NCBI RefSeq assembly: GCF_040892615.1
Contig: NZ_JBFRYC010000002.1
Coordinates: 124,001 to 188,000, forward strand
Source of the DNA: Thioclava arctica
Lineage (GTDB): Bacteria > Pseudomonadota > Alphaproteobacteria > Rhodobacterales > Rhodobacteraceae
Length of the DNA stretch: 64,000 nt
Reading direction: 5' to 3'
Below the pieces are notes generated by a model that worked only from the letters and a program-made list of their open reading frames with translations, had not been told where the DNA came from and did not search any database. This document shows, in pieces, positions 52,661-60,520 of this stretch (position 1 is its first letter; the number at the start of each line of letters is the position of its first letter). Both the position numbers and the translations under genes were made by a program.

Positions 52661-52712
52661 TCTGTCGGCCGACTTGGGGAGCGAGGGGTGGGGTGATGCG
52701 TCGGCCGACAGA
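52661..52712. repeat. Inverted repeat made of two identical palindromes
   Basis: TCTGTCGGCCGAC (52661-52673) is the reverse complement of GTCGGCCGACAGA (52700-52712). The core GTCGGCCGAC is itself a perfect palindrome, so it appears twice, 36 bp apart. It lies in the 351-bp gap 52546-52896, where two SOS-box-like sites also occur. An operator pair or a long hairpin are both possible. Confidence 0.6.
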
Positions 52713-52728
52713 TCTATGCTGCTTGCCT

Positions 52729-52743
52729 GAACATAATGCGAAC
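52729..52743 (+). promoter_or_regulatory. LexA (SOS) box upstream of uvrB
   Basis: GAACATAATGCGAAC is a perfect GAAC-N7-GAAC direct repeat, the complement of the GTTC-N7-GTTC LexA site of Rhodobacter and other alphaproteobacteria. It lies 153 bp before the uvrB start. The region from here to 52870 is AT-rich and probably holds the promoter. Confidence 0.72.
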
Positions 52744-52852
52744 ACCCCATCGATTCAGCAAGGAAAATATTCACCTAAGGCATTGGTTTAATGATACAAT
52801 TATATCAAAACTCTTAACCTTGTGTTTACACATTCCACAACCCCTTGAATGC

Positions 52853-52867
52853 GAACGAAAAGAGGAC
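52853..52867 (+). promoter_or_regulatory. Second, imperfect LexA-like box
   Basis: GAAC-GAAAAGA-GGAC differs from GAAC-N7-GAAC at one position and lies 29 bp before the uvrB ATG, a good place for repression. Confidence 0.45.
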
Positions 52868-52896
52868 AACTTTAGGGACAGCCAAAGGATGCCGCG

Positions 52897-55080
52897 ATGC
52901 CCCACAATACCACCGATCAACCCAAGCCGCGCCCCGAGGTGCTGACTCGCCCCAAGCTTGAGGGCGGCAAGCGGTTCGTATTGCATACGGCATTTTCGGC
53001 CGCTGGCGACCAGCCCACCGCGATCGCGGAACTCGCAAAAGGCGTGCAAGAGGGCGAGCGTGATCAGGTGTTGCTGGGCGCAACGGGCACGGGCAAGACC
53101 TTTACCATGGCCAAGGTGATCGAACAGACCCAGCGCCCTGCCATCATTCTCGCCCCGAACAAGACCTTGGCGGCGCAATTATATGGCGAATTCAAAAGCT
53201 TCTTTCCCGAGAACTCGGTCGAGTACTTCGTGTCTTTCTATGACTATTACCAACCCGAAGCCTATGTCGCGCGCTCGGACACCTACATTGAAAAAGAAAG
53301 CCAGATCAACGAACAGATCGACCGGATGCGCCACTCGGCCACGCGGGCGCTGCTGGAACGCGACGATGTGATTATCGTGGCCTCGGTGAGTTGCATTTAC
53401 GGGATCGGCTCGGTCGAGACCTATTCGGCAATGACCCAGGATATGAAGATCGGCGATCTGATCGAGCAGCGCCAATTCATCGGCGAATTGGTGACCCAGC
53501 AATATAAGCGTCTTGATGCCGCGTTTCAGCGCGGCGCGTTTCGCGTCAAGGGCGACACGGTCGATCTGTGGCCCGCCCACCTCGAAGATCGCGCATGGCG
53601 CTTTAGCTTTTTCGGTGAAGAACTTGAATCGATTACCGAATTCGACCCGCTTACGGGTCAGAAAACCAACAGCTTTGAGCAGATACGGATCTATGCCAAC
53701 AGCCACTATGTGACGCCTCGCCCGACCCTGCAGCAAGCCACCAAAAGCATCCGCGTGGAGCTGACGCAACGCCTCAAACAGCTCAATGACGAGGGCAAAT
53801 TGCTGGAAGCGCAGCGGCTGGAGCAGCGCACGAATTTCGACATCGAAATGCTGGAAGCGACCGGCGTGTGCAACGGGATTGAGAACTATTCGCGCTATCT
53901 CACAGGGCGCGCCCCCGGCGAGCCGCCGCCGACCCTGTTTGAGTTCATCCCCGACAATGCTATTGTTTTTGCGGATGAATCTCATGTCACCGTGCCCCAG
54001 ATCGGGGGCATGTATCGCGGCGACTATCGGCGCAAATTCACGCTGGCCGAACATGGGTTCCGCCTGCCGTCCTGCATGGATAACCGCCCGCTGAAGTTCG
54101 AGGAATGGGATGCGATGCGCTCGCAATCGGTCTTTGTTTCAGCCACCCCGTCGAAATGGGAACTGGAGCAAACGGGTGGCGTCTTTACCGAGCAGGTGAT
54201 CCGCCCGACCGGCCTGATTGACCCGATGATCGAGATCCGTCCCGTCGAGACACAGGTCGATGATGTGCTCGACGAAATCCGCAAGGTTTCAGCCAAGGGG
54301 TTCCGGACTTTGGTCACCACATTGACCAAACGCATGGCCGAGGATCTTACAGAATATCTACATGAACAGGGGGTGCGGGTGCGCTATATGCACTCCGATA
54401 TTGACACCATCGAACGTATCGAGATTTTGCGCGATCTGCGACTCGGGGCGTTTGATGTGCTGATCGGGATCAACCTGCTGCGCGAGGGTTTGGACATTCC
54501 CGAATGCGGATTGGTCGCGATCTTGGATGCCGACAAAGAGGGGTTCCTGCGCTCGGAAACGTCGCTCATTCAGACGATCGGTCGGGCGGCGCGCAACTCG
54601 GAGGGCCGGGTGATCATGTATGCCGACCGGATCACCGGCAGCATGCAGCGCGCAATGGATGAAACTGATCGCCGCCGCGCCAAACAGGTCGCGTATAACA
54701 TCGAACACGGCATCACGCCCGAGACCATCAAGAAGAATGTCGAAGATGTTCTGGCGGGCCTCTATCAGGGCGACACAGATATGTCGCGCGTCACCGCAAA
54801 AGTTGAAAATGTGAAAATTGGGGCCAATCTTGACGCCCATTTGCACGATCTCAGGTTGAAAATGCGCAAGGCCGCCGAGAACCTAGAATTCGAGGAAGCA
54901 GCCCGTTTGCGTGACGAGGTCAAGCGTCTGGAGGCGGTGGACCTTGCGATTCACGACGACCCGCTGGCGCGCCAATCCGCCGTCGAAGCCGCGAGCGAAG
55001 CGGCGGTGAAGGCCAGCGGTCGGTCCACGGCCGGGCGACCGGGGCAGCGTGGAGGAGTGAAGCGGCGGAAGGGGCGTTAA
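52897..55080 (+). CDS. uvrB: Excinuclease ABC subunit B
   Basis: The 727-residue helicase-like protein has Walker A GATGTGKTFTMA, the beta-hairpin region VEYFVSFYDYYQPEAYV, motif II FADES (here DESH), a C-terminal helicase domain with GLDIPE and QTIGRAARN, and a final UVR motif (LRLKMRKAAENLEFEEAARL) for UvrC/UvrA contact. It verifies damage in nucleotide-excision repair. The basic C-terminal tail (from about 695) is an extension. Upstream SOS boxes predict LexA control. Confidence 0.96.
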   Translation: MPHNTTDQPKPRPEVLTRPKLEGGKRFVLHTAFSAAGDQPTAIAELAKGVQEGERDQVLLGATGTGKTFTMAKVIEQTQRPAIILAPNKTLAAQLYGEFKSFFPENSVEYFVSFYDYYQPEAYVARSDTYIEKESQINEQIDRMRHSATRALLERDDVIIVASVSCIYGIGSVETYSAMTQDMKIGDLIEQRQFIGELVTQQYKRLDAAFQRGAFRVKGDTVDLWPAHLEDRAWRFSFFGEELESITEFDPLTGQKTNSFEQIRIYANSHYVTPRPTLQQATKSIRVELTQRLKQLNDEGKLLEAQRLEQRTNFDIEMLEATGVCNGIENYSRYLTGRAPGEPPPTLFEFIPDNAIVFADESHVTVPQIGGMYRGDYRRKFTLAEHGFRLPSCMDNRPLKFEEWDAMRSQSVFVSATPSKWELEQTGGVFTEQVIRPTGLIDPMIEIRPVETQVDDVLDEIRKVSAKGFRTLVTTLTKRMAEDLTEYLHEQGVRVRYMHSDIDTIERIEILRDLRLGAFDVLIGINLLREGLDIPECGLVAILDADKEGFLRSETSLIQTIGRAARNSEGRVIMYADRITGSMQRAMDETDRRRAKQVAYNIEHGITPETIKKNVEDVLAGLYQGDTDMSRVTAKVENVKIGANLDAHLHDLRLKMRKAAENLEFEEAARLRDEVKRLEAVDLAIHDDPLARQSAVEAASEAAVKASGRSTAGRPGQRGGVKRRKGR

Positions 55081-55477
55081 GCCGCTTCTTTGAGCGGCTC
55101 CTGAAGCGAGGCGGAAAGAATGACATCGCCATCGCGCCAGCGCCCCTTGATCAGCAGATCGCGTGTCTTGAGGATGGGATAGATCTCGACCCAGTCCCGG
55201 TAGCGGTCATTGATGACAATGCGCGCGGGAAGGCCAAGCGCCTTTGAAAAACTCTGCTCTCTGCGATATTTTTGCGAAATCAGATAGCCTGCATTTGCAT
55301 CAAACCAGACCAGAGGCGTCGCCCCTGCACCACCAGCGCCCTGAGCAGAGACAGGTCGGGCGTCTCGGTGCGCTAATACAGCACGTTTGAGCCATCTATC
55401 AAAACGTATCGCTGCGCCCCACCCCTGCCCGTGGCAATTCACAGAACGACGACAAGAGCGATCAGCGCCACACCCAT
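55077..55477 (-). pseudogene. NYN/Zc3h12a-like ribonuclease, degraded
   Basis: Read from the ATG at 55477, the frame gives a short hydrophobic segment (VALIALVVVL), then stop TGA, then QRYVLIDGSNVLY, stop TAG in place of Trp, and RTETPDLSLLRALVVQGRR. After a frameshift it resumes as PLVWFDANAGYLI and KALGLP, then jumps to ARIVINDRYRDWVEIYP. LIDGSN and NDRYRDW are signatures of membrane-anchored NYN ribonucleases of Rhodobacteraceae. About 30 residues with catalytic Asp positions between GLP and ARI are missing. Two stops, one frameshift and one deletion make it non-functional. Its 3' end overlaps the uvrB stop. Confidence 0.8.
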
Positions 55478-55581
55478 TGCGGCCGACGTAATTGGACTGG
55501 AAAAAAGCGCAGACAAAATTCACCTCATCAAAAATTCCGTCCAGACTGGCTAGACGGAAAATCTGGCAAAATTTTGATGCT

Positions 55582-56163
55582 TCACTCCGTCACAGTCAGC
55601 CCCAACATCCGCCAGGCCTGCATTCCGCCACGATAATAGTAGATTTTCTCCGCCGGATAACCAGCCTCGATCATGCGGCGCGCGGCGGTGGGGGATTGGC
55701 CGCACCACGCGCCATTACAATAAAGCGCGACTGATTTAACCGCCTCGCCCGAACAGTCGAAACCGTCGAAATCGGGCTCGCATCCCAGCTCTCCCAAACG
55801 ATCCGCGGCCTCGGTATAGGGGATGTTGATCGCACCGGGAATCGCGCCGCCTTCAAAGTCACGACGCACCCGACCGTCGACCACCACCACATTGGGATCA
55901 TTGAGAAATTGCATGATTTCCAACTCGCCAATCGGTGTCACACCGGGCGCGGGCACCATCGGTTGAATACAGAAACTCGGGCAAGGACGTGAGGTGCGCG
56001 CCCATTCACCCGACAGCATATTGGCATTGTCCTGATTGCGCGAAATCTCGACCGGGCCAGACGCCGTCTGCACCGTGACAGACATCACGTCGGGGCGAAT
56101 ATTGACCGGATCGGCAAACGCAGGTGTGGCGCAGACCAACGCCGCAAACAAAATGGCACGCAT
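55582..56163 (-). CDS. Secreted rhodanese-like protein
   Basis: The 193-residue protein has a signal peptide (MRAILFAALVCATPAFA), a 60-residue spacer with SRPCPSFCIQ, and a rhodanese domain (about 80-190) with VVVVDGRVRRDFEGGAIPGA and an active-site-like loop LYCNGAWCGQSPTA (C149, C153). It probably handles sulfur or redox chemistry in the periplasm. The gap of 104 bp to the NYN pseudogene shows nothing clear. Confidence 0.87.
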   Translation of the reverse strand: MRAILFAALVCATPAFADPVNIRPDVMSVTVQTASGPVEISRNQDNANMLSGEWARTSRPCPSFCIQPMVPAPGVTPIGELEIMQFLNDPNVVVVDGRVRRDFEGGAIPGAINIPYTEAADRLGELGCEPDFDGFDCSGEAVKSVALYCNGAWCGQSPTAARRMIEAGYPAEKIYYYRGGMQAWRMLGLTVTE

Positions 56164-56241
56164 TGTTTTCTCCCTTTTCTACATCATAGCATAGATTTGC
56201 ACCTCTTGTCGCGCGATGCGCGGGCGGCTAGCCATAGCAGT

Positions 56242-56700
56242 ATGACCGACGCTTTCATCCTTGGGGCCGCCGTTTGGCCCGGCGGGCAGCCCTCGCCCAC
56301 GCTGAAACGGCGGGTGCGCCACGGAGCTAAGCTGTATCACGCAGGCACGGTCCAGCGGCTTATCTGCTGTGGCGGACTTGGAAAACACCCGCCCAGCGAG
56401 GCCGAGGCGATGGTGCAGCTCTTGCGCGCGCAGGGCGTGCCTGAGACCGCGCTTTTGCGCGAGGATCGCTCGACCTCGACACGCGAGAATATCGCCTTTG
56501 GCTTGGAGATAAGCGGCGCGCAGGGCGCGATTGTGCTGGTCACCGATTGCTATCACGCCCCGCGCGCCCGCGCGGTGGCGCGCGCCCTTGGGGTCAACGC
56601 GCGCTCATCCTGCCCGGCGCATAAAACAAGCCCCCGCACATGGTTGCGCGAGGGCGGAGCTTGGCTGAAATTTCTTTGGTGGCGGGGGTTTAGACGTTAA
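56242..56700 (+). CDS. YdcF-like DUF218 protein
   Basis: The 152-residue protein has AFILGAAVWPGGQPSPTLKRR, RLICCGGLGKHPPSEAEAM, EDRSTSTRENI and VTDCYHAPRARAVARALG, the DUF218 (YdcF/ElyC/SanA) pattern. Members are implicated in cell-envelope work, but this one lacks the usual membrane helix. The stop overlaps the end of the convergent small membrane gene by four bases. Confidence 0.87.
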   Translation: MTDAFILGAAVWPGGQPSPTLKRRVRHGAKLYHAGTVQRLICCGGLGKHPPSEAEAMVQLLRAQGVPETALLREDRSTSTRENIAFGLEISGAQGAIVLVTDCYHAPRARAVARALGVNARSSCPAHKTSPRTWLREGGAWLKFLWWRGFRR

Positions 56701-56969
56701 TCAAGGATCAGCTTGCCGATCACCAAAACGACGGCAGCCCCAACCAAAGCCATCGCGATAATTGCCAGCAAGCCACCTGCTGCAAGCACCGCACCGCCCA
56801 AAATCGCAACGATGAACGGCGTAACAAGCGCGCCCAGCACGCCAATCGCCAGATAGGCGCCGCGATGACGCCCGCCCGCAACAAGGCTGGCCAGCCAGCC
56901 CGCCAAAAGCCCTGCGAGCACCAAAAGGATAAAGCCGATCACGCCGATGGTTTGAAGAACGTCTTCCAT
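56697..56969 (-). CDS. Small membrane protein, GlsB/YeaQ-like
   Basis: The 90-residue protein has three Gly/Ala-rich membrane helices with VLAGLLAGWLASLVAGGRHRGAYLAIGVLGAL, similar to transglycosylase-associated (YeaQ/YmgE) proteins, plus an extra third helix. The function is unknown. The ATG at 56969 follows GAGAGA. Confidence 0.65.
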   Translation of the reverse strand: MEDVLQTIGVIGFILLVLAGLLAGWLASLVAGGRHRGAYLAIGVLGALVTPFIVAILGGAVLAAGGLLAIIAMALVGAAVVLVIGKLILD

Positions 56970-57041
56970 GTCTCTCTCCGGGTTGTCTTTTGACATATTA
57001 ACGCTGAGCGTGCGGCGTAGGTTCCGTCGGCTCAAGCGCGA

Positions 57042-57359
57042 TCAGTAATTGGCGGCCACCTCATACATCACTGGCTCAAAGCTGCGGCACAGCGTATTGA
57101 TGTAGCGGTTGCGCGCAATCATTTCCGGGCTGCGCAGCATCGCCTGATAATCGCCCCGCTCGCGCCATTTCGAATAGGTCGCAATCCGGGTCTGAGCGTC
57201 ATTCATATGCAGCCCCGCACCGATGAAACCGGGCGCTTTCGAGATCACCTCGCTATAGGCCGATTGCAGTTTTTCCATCAATTCCGAGGCCGTCGCCGGC
57301 GTCATCTCGAAGGTGCAAATCACAGTTTGGCCGCTGAAATCACTGGTAATTTCTGTCAT
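57042..57359 (-). CDS. Antibiotic biosynthesis monooxygenase (ABM)-like protein
   Basis: The 105-residue protein has VICTFEMTPATASELMEKL, GFIGAGLHMNDAQTRIATYSKW and the C-terminal SFEPVMYEV, the dimeric alpha/beta ferredoxin-like ABM/stress-response fold. It may be a monooxygenase or small-molecule-binding protein. The ATG at 57359 follows GGAGGAT. It is 67 bp after dctM on the same strand. Confidence 0.8.
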   Translation of the reverse strand: MTEITSDFSGQTVICTFEMTPATASELMEKLQSAYSEVISKAPGFIGAGLHMNDAQTRIATYSKWRERGDYQAMLRSPEMIARNRYINTLCRSFEPVMYEVAANY

Positions 57360-57426
57360 GAACGATCCTCCTTGGGGTAGAATTGCACAGATCGGCGCAA
57401 AAATCATCGCCCTATTTCATCGCCAT

Positions 57427-58740
57427 CTACAGTGGCAGCAAGGCAATCGCAGGAATGGTCAAAATCAACGCGATCCGGGTCAGATCGGCCCCCACGAACC
57501 AGATCACCGCGCGCCAAGTCTGCGGCGCGGGCGTGCGCCCCTCAATCGCGCCGATGACGAACAGATTGAGCCCAACCGGCGGCGTAATCAGCCCGACCTC
57601 GACGGTGATCAACACCAAAACGCCAAACCAAAGCGCCAGAGCCTGCGCGTCCATCCCGAAATCGAGCCCAGAGATGATTGGCCAGAATGTCGGCAGTGTT
57701 AGCAAAATCATCGACAGGCTGTCCATGAAACAGCCCAAAATCAGAAAAAGTAGCAGCATCGCGATCAGCACCAGCCACGGGCTAAGCCCCTGCCCCGCCA
57801 CCATTTGCGCCAGCTCCTGCGGCATCCGCGCAAAGCCCAGAAACCCGTTATAAACGGCCGCGCCGAGGATGATGAAAAATACCATGCCTGTGGTTTCGGC
57901 GGTCGCCAGCAGCGCGCGGATAAAGCCGCCCGCGCGCAATCCTCCCCCGGCCCAAGCCGCAATCCCCGTCAGCGCCGCACCAATCGCCGCGCCCTCGGTG
58001 GGCGAGAAAACGCCGCCATAGATGCCCCCCACCACGAGTGCAAAAATCCCGATTACCGGCCAGATCGCCAGCAGCGCAGCCCGGCGCTGCCCCCACGGCA
58101 TCGGCGCGCGCCTCTCGCCCGCCGCTTGCGGGTGGCGCATCAGATAGGCCTGCACCGCAAGCCCGTAGCCCAGCACTGCCAGCAACCCCGGCAACACGGC
58201 AGCGGCAAACAGCGTGGCGATATTCTGCTCGGTCAGGATGGCGAAAATCACCAGCACGATAGAGGGCGGAATGAGGATACCCAAGGTGCCCCCCGCCGCC
58301 AGCGCCGCCGTGGAAAGCGCACCGGAATAGCCCGCCGCGCGCATCTCGGGGATCGCAACACGCCCCATCGTGGCCGCTGTCGCCAGCGAACTGCCACAGA
58401 TCGCGCCAAACCCCGCGCAGGCCCCGATGGCCGCCATCGCCAGCCCGCCCCGGCGATGCCCGATCAGCGCATCGGCAGCGCGAAACAGCGCCCGACTCAT
58501 GCCCCCTTGGGTCGCGAATTGGCCCATCAACAGGAACATCGGGATCACCGACAATTCGTAATGCGAGAAGGTCGAGACCCCCTCGTTTTTCATCTTGGCC
58601 AGCCAAAGCTGCGGGCTGCCTGATACCGCCCAAAGCCCGCCCGCGCCGATCACCAGCATCGCCAGACCGATTGGCGCGCGCAGAAAAATCAACAGCAACA
58701 GCAGCGGAAACGAACCCAGCGCGAGCGCAAAATCACTCAT
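57427..58740 (-). CDS. dctM: TRAP transporter large permease
   Basis: The 437-residue protein has about 12 hydrophobic segments and the DctM signatures LLMGQFATQGGMSRALF, GAICGSSLATAATMGRVAIPEM, PPSIVLVIFAILTEQNIATLF and TPPVGLNLFVIGAI. It carries the Na+-coupled transport path. Its start overlaps the dctQ stop by four bases. Confidence 0.94.
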   Translation of the reverse strand: MSDFALALGSFPLLLLLIFLRAPIGLAMLVIGAGGLWAVSGSPQLWLAKMKNEGVSTFSHYELSVIPMFLLMGQFATQGGMSRALFRAADALIGHRRGGLAMAAIGACAGFGAICGSSLATAATMGRVAIPEMRAAGYSGALSTAALAAGGTLGILIPPSIVLVIFAILTEQNIATLFAAAVLPGLLAVLGYGLAVQAYLMRHPQAAGERRAPMPWGQRRAALLAIWPVIGIFALVVGGIYGGVFSPTEGAAIGAALTGIAAWAGGGLRAGGFIRALLATAETTGMVFFIILGAAVYNGFLGFARMPQELAQMVAGQGLSPWLVLIAMLLLFLILGCFMDSLSMILLTLPTFWPIISGLDFGMDAQALALWFGVLVLITVEVGLITPPVGLNLFVIGAIEGRTPAPQTWRAVIWFVGADLTRIALILTIPAIALLPL

Positions 58741-59231
58741 GCCCGCTCCTGCCGCACAGCGTTATACAGGGCCACGATCGCCGCCCCCCACGCGCCCGGA
58801 AGGCAAGCGGCATAGCCCCACCACACCGGCAGAGCCAGCAGAAATGTCTCGGTGCCAGAGCGCATCTTGCCCGCCATGCCAAGCCCGATCCGCCATGCGA
58901 TCAGCGCAAACATAGCCGCCGCCACGACTTGCCAAAACACGTCGAACCCGTGCGCGCCTCGTCCGCGCAGCAACTCGACACGCGCATGGGCATGGCGCAG
59001 TTGCACCAGCGGGATCATTGCGAAAACGATACCGGGCAGCGCCAGTTCGACGATCTCATAGCCAGCCTTGTAAGGGCCAATCGCGAAGGGTTGCGGCAGC
59101 CACCCCCCCTGCGCGCCTTTCAAACCCAGCGCGCCAAGGCTCGACAGCACTGTCATCACGACCAGCGCCAGCAAAACCAAACCACCCGCCAGCGCCAGCG
59201 CCTGCACCGCGCGCTCAATCCCGACGCGCAT
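58737..59231 (-). CDS. dctQ: TRAP transporter small permease
   Basis: The 164-residue protein has four membrane helices and the DctQ features EIVELALPGIVFAMIPLVQLRHAHARVELL (R-HARVE/D motif). It supports the large permease. One base separates its start from the dctP stop. Confidence 0.9.
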   Translation of the reverse strand: MRVGIERAVQALALAGGLVLLALVVMTVLSSLGALGLKGAQGGWLPQPFAIGPYKAGYEIVELALPGIVFAMIPLVQLRHAHARVELLRGRGAHGFDVFWQVVAAAMFALIAWRIGLGMAGKMRSGTETFLLALPVWWGYAACLPGAWGAAIVALYNAVRQERA

Positions 59232-59232
59232 A

Positions 59233-60273
59233 CTAGCCCGAATGCGCTGTGATCAACGCGCGGGCCTTGTCCAGCAACGCCGCGCCATCAACGCCGCGCC
59301 CGTCCATCTCGGCGACCCAATCGTCAATCACGGGCTGCGAGGCGGCCACCCAAACGGGTGTCTCCTCGGCGGGAATGGTGATGATCTCATTGCCCAGATC
59401 GACCGCTTTTTGGCGCGAGGGGATATCCTCGGCCTGTTGCGCCGTGCCCGCCGCGCGCGAGAACGCAGCCCCCGACACAGACTCAATCACCTGACGCAGA
59501 TCGGGCGGCAAGCTGGCGAAACGATCCTTGTTCATCGCAAGGATGAAACTGGCGGTGTAAATCGAGGGGCCGGCAAATTCGGTGTGATGATGCACCAATT
59601 CCCCGATCTTGAGCGAGGCCGACACTTCCCAAGGCAGCAGCGCCCCGTCAATCGTGCCCCGCGACAGCGCCTCGGGAACGGCTGGCACCGGCATGCCGAC
59701 CGCCGTCGCGCCAAAATGTTCGAGCAACTTGGTCGTCACCCGCGAGGGTCCGCGCAATTTCAGCCCTTTGAAATCAGCGATCTCGCGCACCGCTTTGTTG
59801 GCGTGGATGACGCCCGGCCCATGCACCCAAATGCCCAGCAAATGCAGATCGGCAAAATCCGTGTCGATCATGTCCGATTGCGCCAGATCCCACAGCGCTG
59901 CCGAAGCCGGGCCTGCATCTGCCACCATGAACGGCAGCTCCATCACCTCGGTGCGCGGGAAGCGCCCCGGCGTGTAGCCCGGCAGCGTCCAAATGATATC
60001 AACCACGCCATCGGTCAATTGATCGACCAGATCAGTGGGTTTGCCACCCAGCTGCATCGAGGGGTAATGCTCAATCTTGATGCGCCCGTTCGAGGCGGCC
60101 TCGACCGCGGCAATCCACGGGTTCAGAATATGGGCGGGCACAAAGCTCGTCTCGGGAAGAAACTGATGCAGGCGCAGCGTGACCTCGGGCGCGGCCAGTG
60201 CGGGTGCTGCGGCCAATGCGGCAGCCCCGGCGGCTAAAACCAGACTCCCCCGGCGGGTGAAATTACGGCTCAT
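59233..60273 (-). CDS. dctP: TRAP transporter substrate-binding protein
   Basis: The 346-residue protein has a signal peptide with TRRGSLVLAAGAAALAAAPALA, then the DctP fold: TLRLHQFLPETSFVP, YPSMQLGGKPTDLVDQL, the Arg in LRGPSRVTTKLLEHFGA for the carboxylate of the ligand, and GTIDGALLPWE. An organic acid ligand is expected; identity is unknown. It is first in the dctPQM operon. Confidence 0.93.
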   Translation of the reverse strand: MSRNFTRRGSLVLAAGAAALAAAPALAAPEVTLRLHQFLPETSFVPAHILNPWIAAVEAASNGRIKIEHYPSMQLGGKPTDLVDQLTDGVVDIIWTLPGYTPGRFPRTEVMELPFMVADAGPASAALWDLAQSDMIDTDFADLHLLGIWVHGPGVIHANKAVREIADFKGLKLRGPSRVTTKLLEHFGATAVGMPVPAVPEALSRGTIDGALLPWEVSASLKIGELVHHHTEFAGPSIYTASFILAMNKDRFASLPPDLRQVIESVSGAAFSRAAGTAQQAEDIPSRQKAVDLGNEIITIPAEETPVWVAASQPVIDDWVAEMDGRGVDGAALLDKARALITAHSG

Positions 60274-60369
60274 GCGGGTCTCCCTCTCGCGTTGGTTCCC
60301 GATTTAGCCTGCGCGCGCTTATGCGTCCAGCAATTAGGAGCCTCGCTTGGGCACCCATTACGCCAAGCT

Positions 60370-60401
60370 GGGGCGCGGACTCACATCCGCGCCCCTGTTT
60401 T
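60370..60401. other. Perfect hairpin between gcvP and dctP
   Basis: GGGGCGCGGA (60370-60379) and TCCGCGCCCC (60386-60395) form a perfect 10-bp stem with a six-base loop, followed on the plus strand by TGTTTTA. Both flanking genes are on the minus strand, where no T run follows, so it is either a poor terminator for gcvP or the end of an unseen plus-strand transcript. Confidence 0.5.
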
Positions 60402-60520
60402 ACTGGACAGACCGCCTTGCGACCTCTGAAAGGTGGCGACATCGATTGCCACGACAGGATTTGCAAATGCTGGGCACGATGGCGTTCAGCAAACTGCGAT
60501 CAAGCGTGGCCCGCAGCCTG

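Noticed and set aside
60274..60520. Glycine riboswitch near the glycine cleavage genes
   Set aside because: This gap is downstream of gcvP, and no tandem aptamer core is visible. The proper place, upstream of gcvT, is outside the window.
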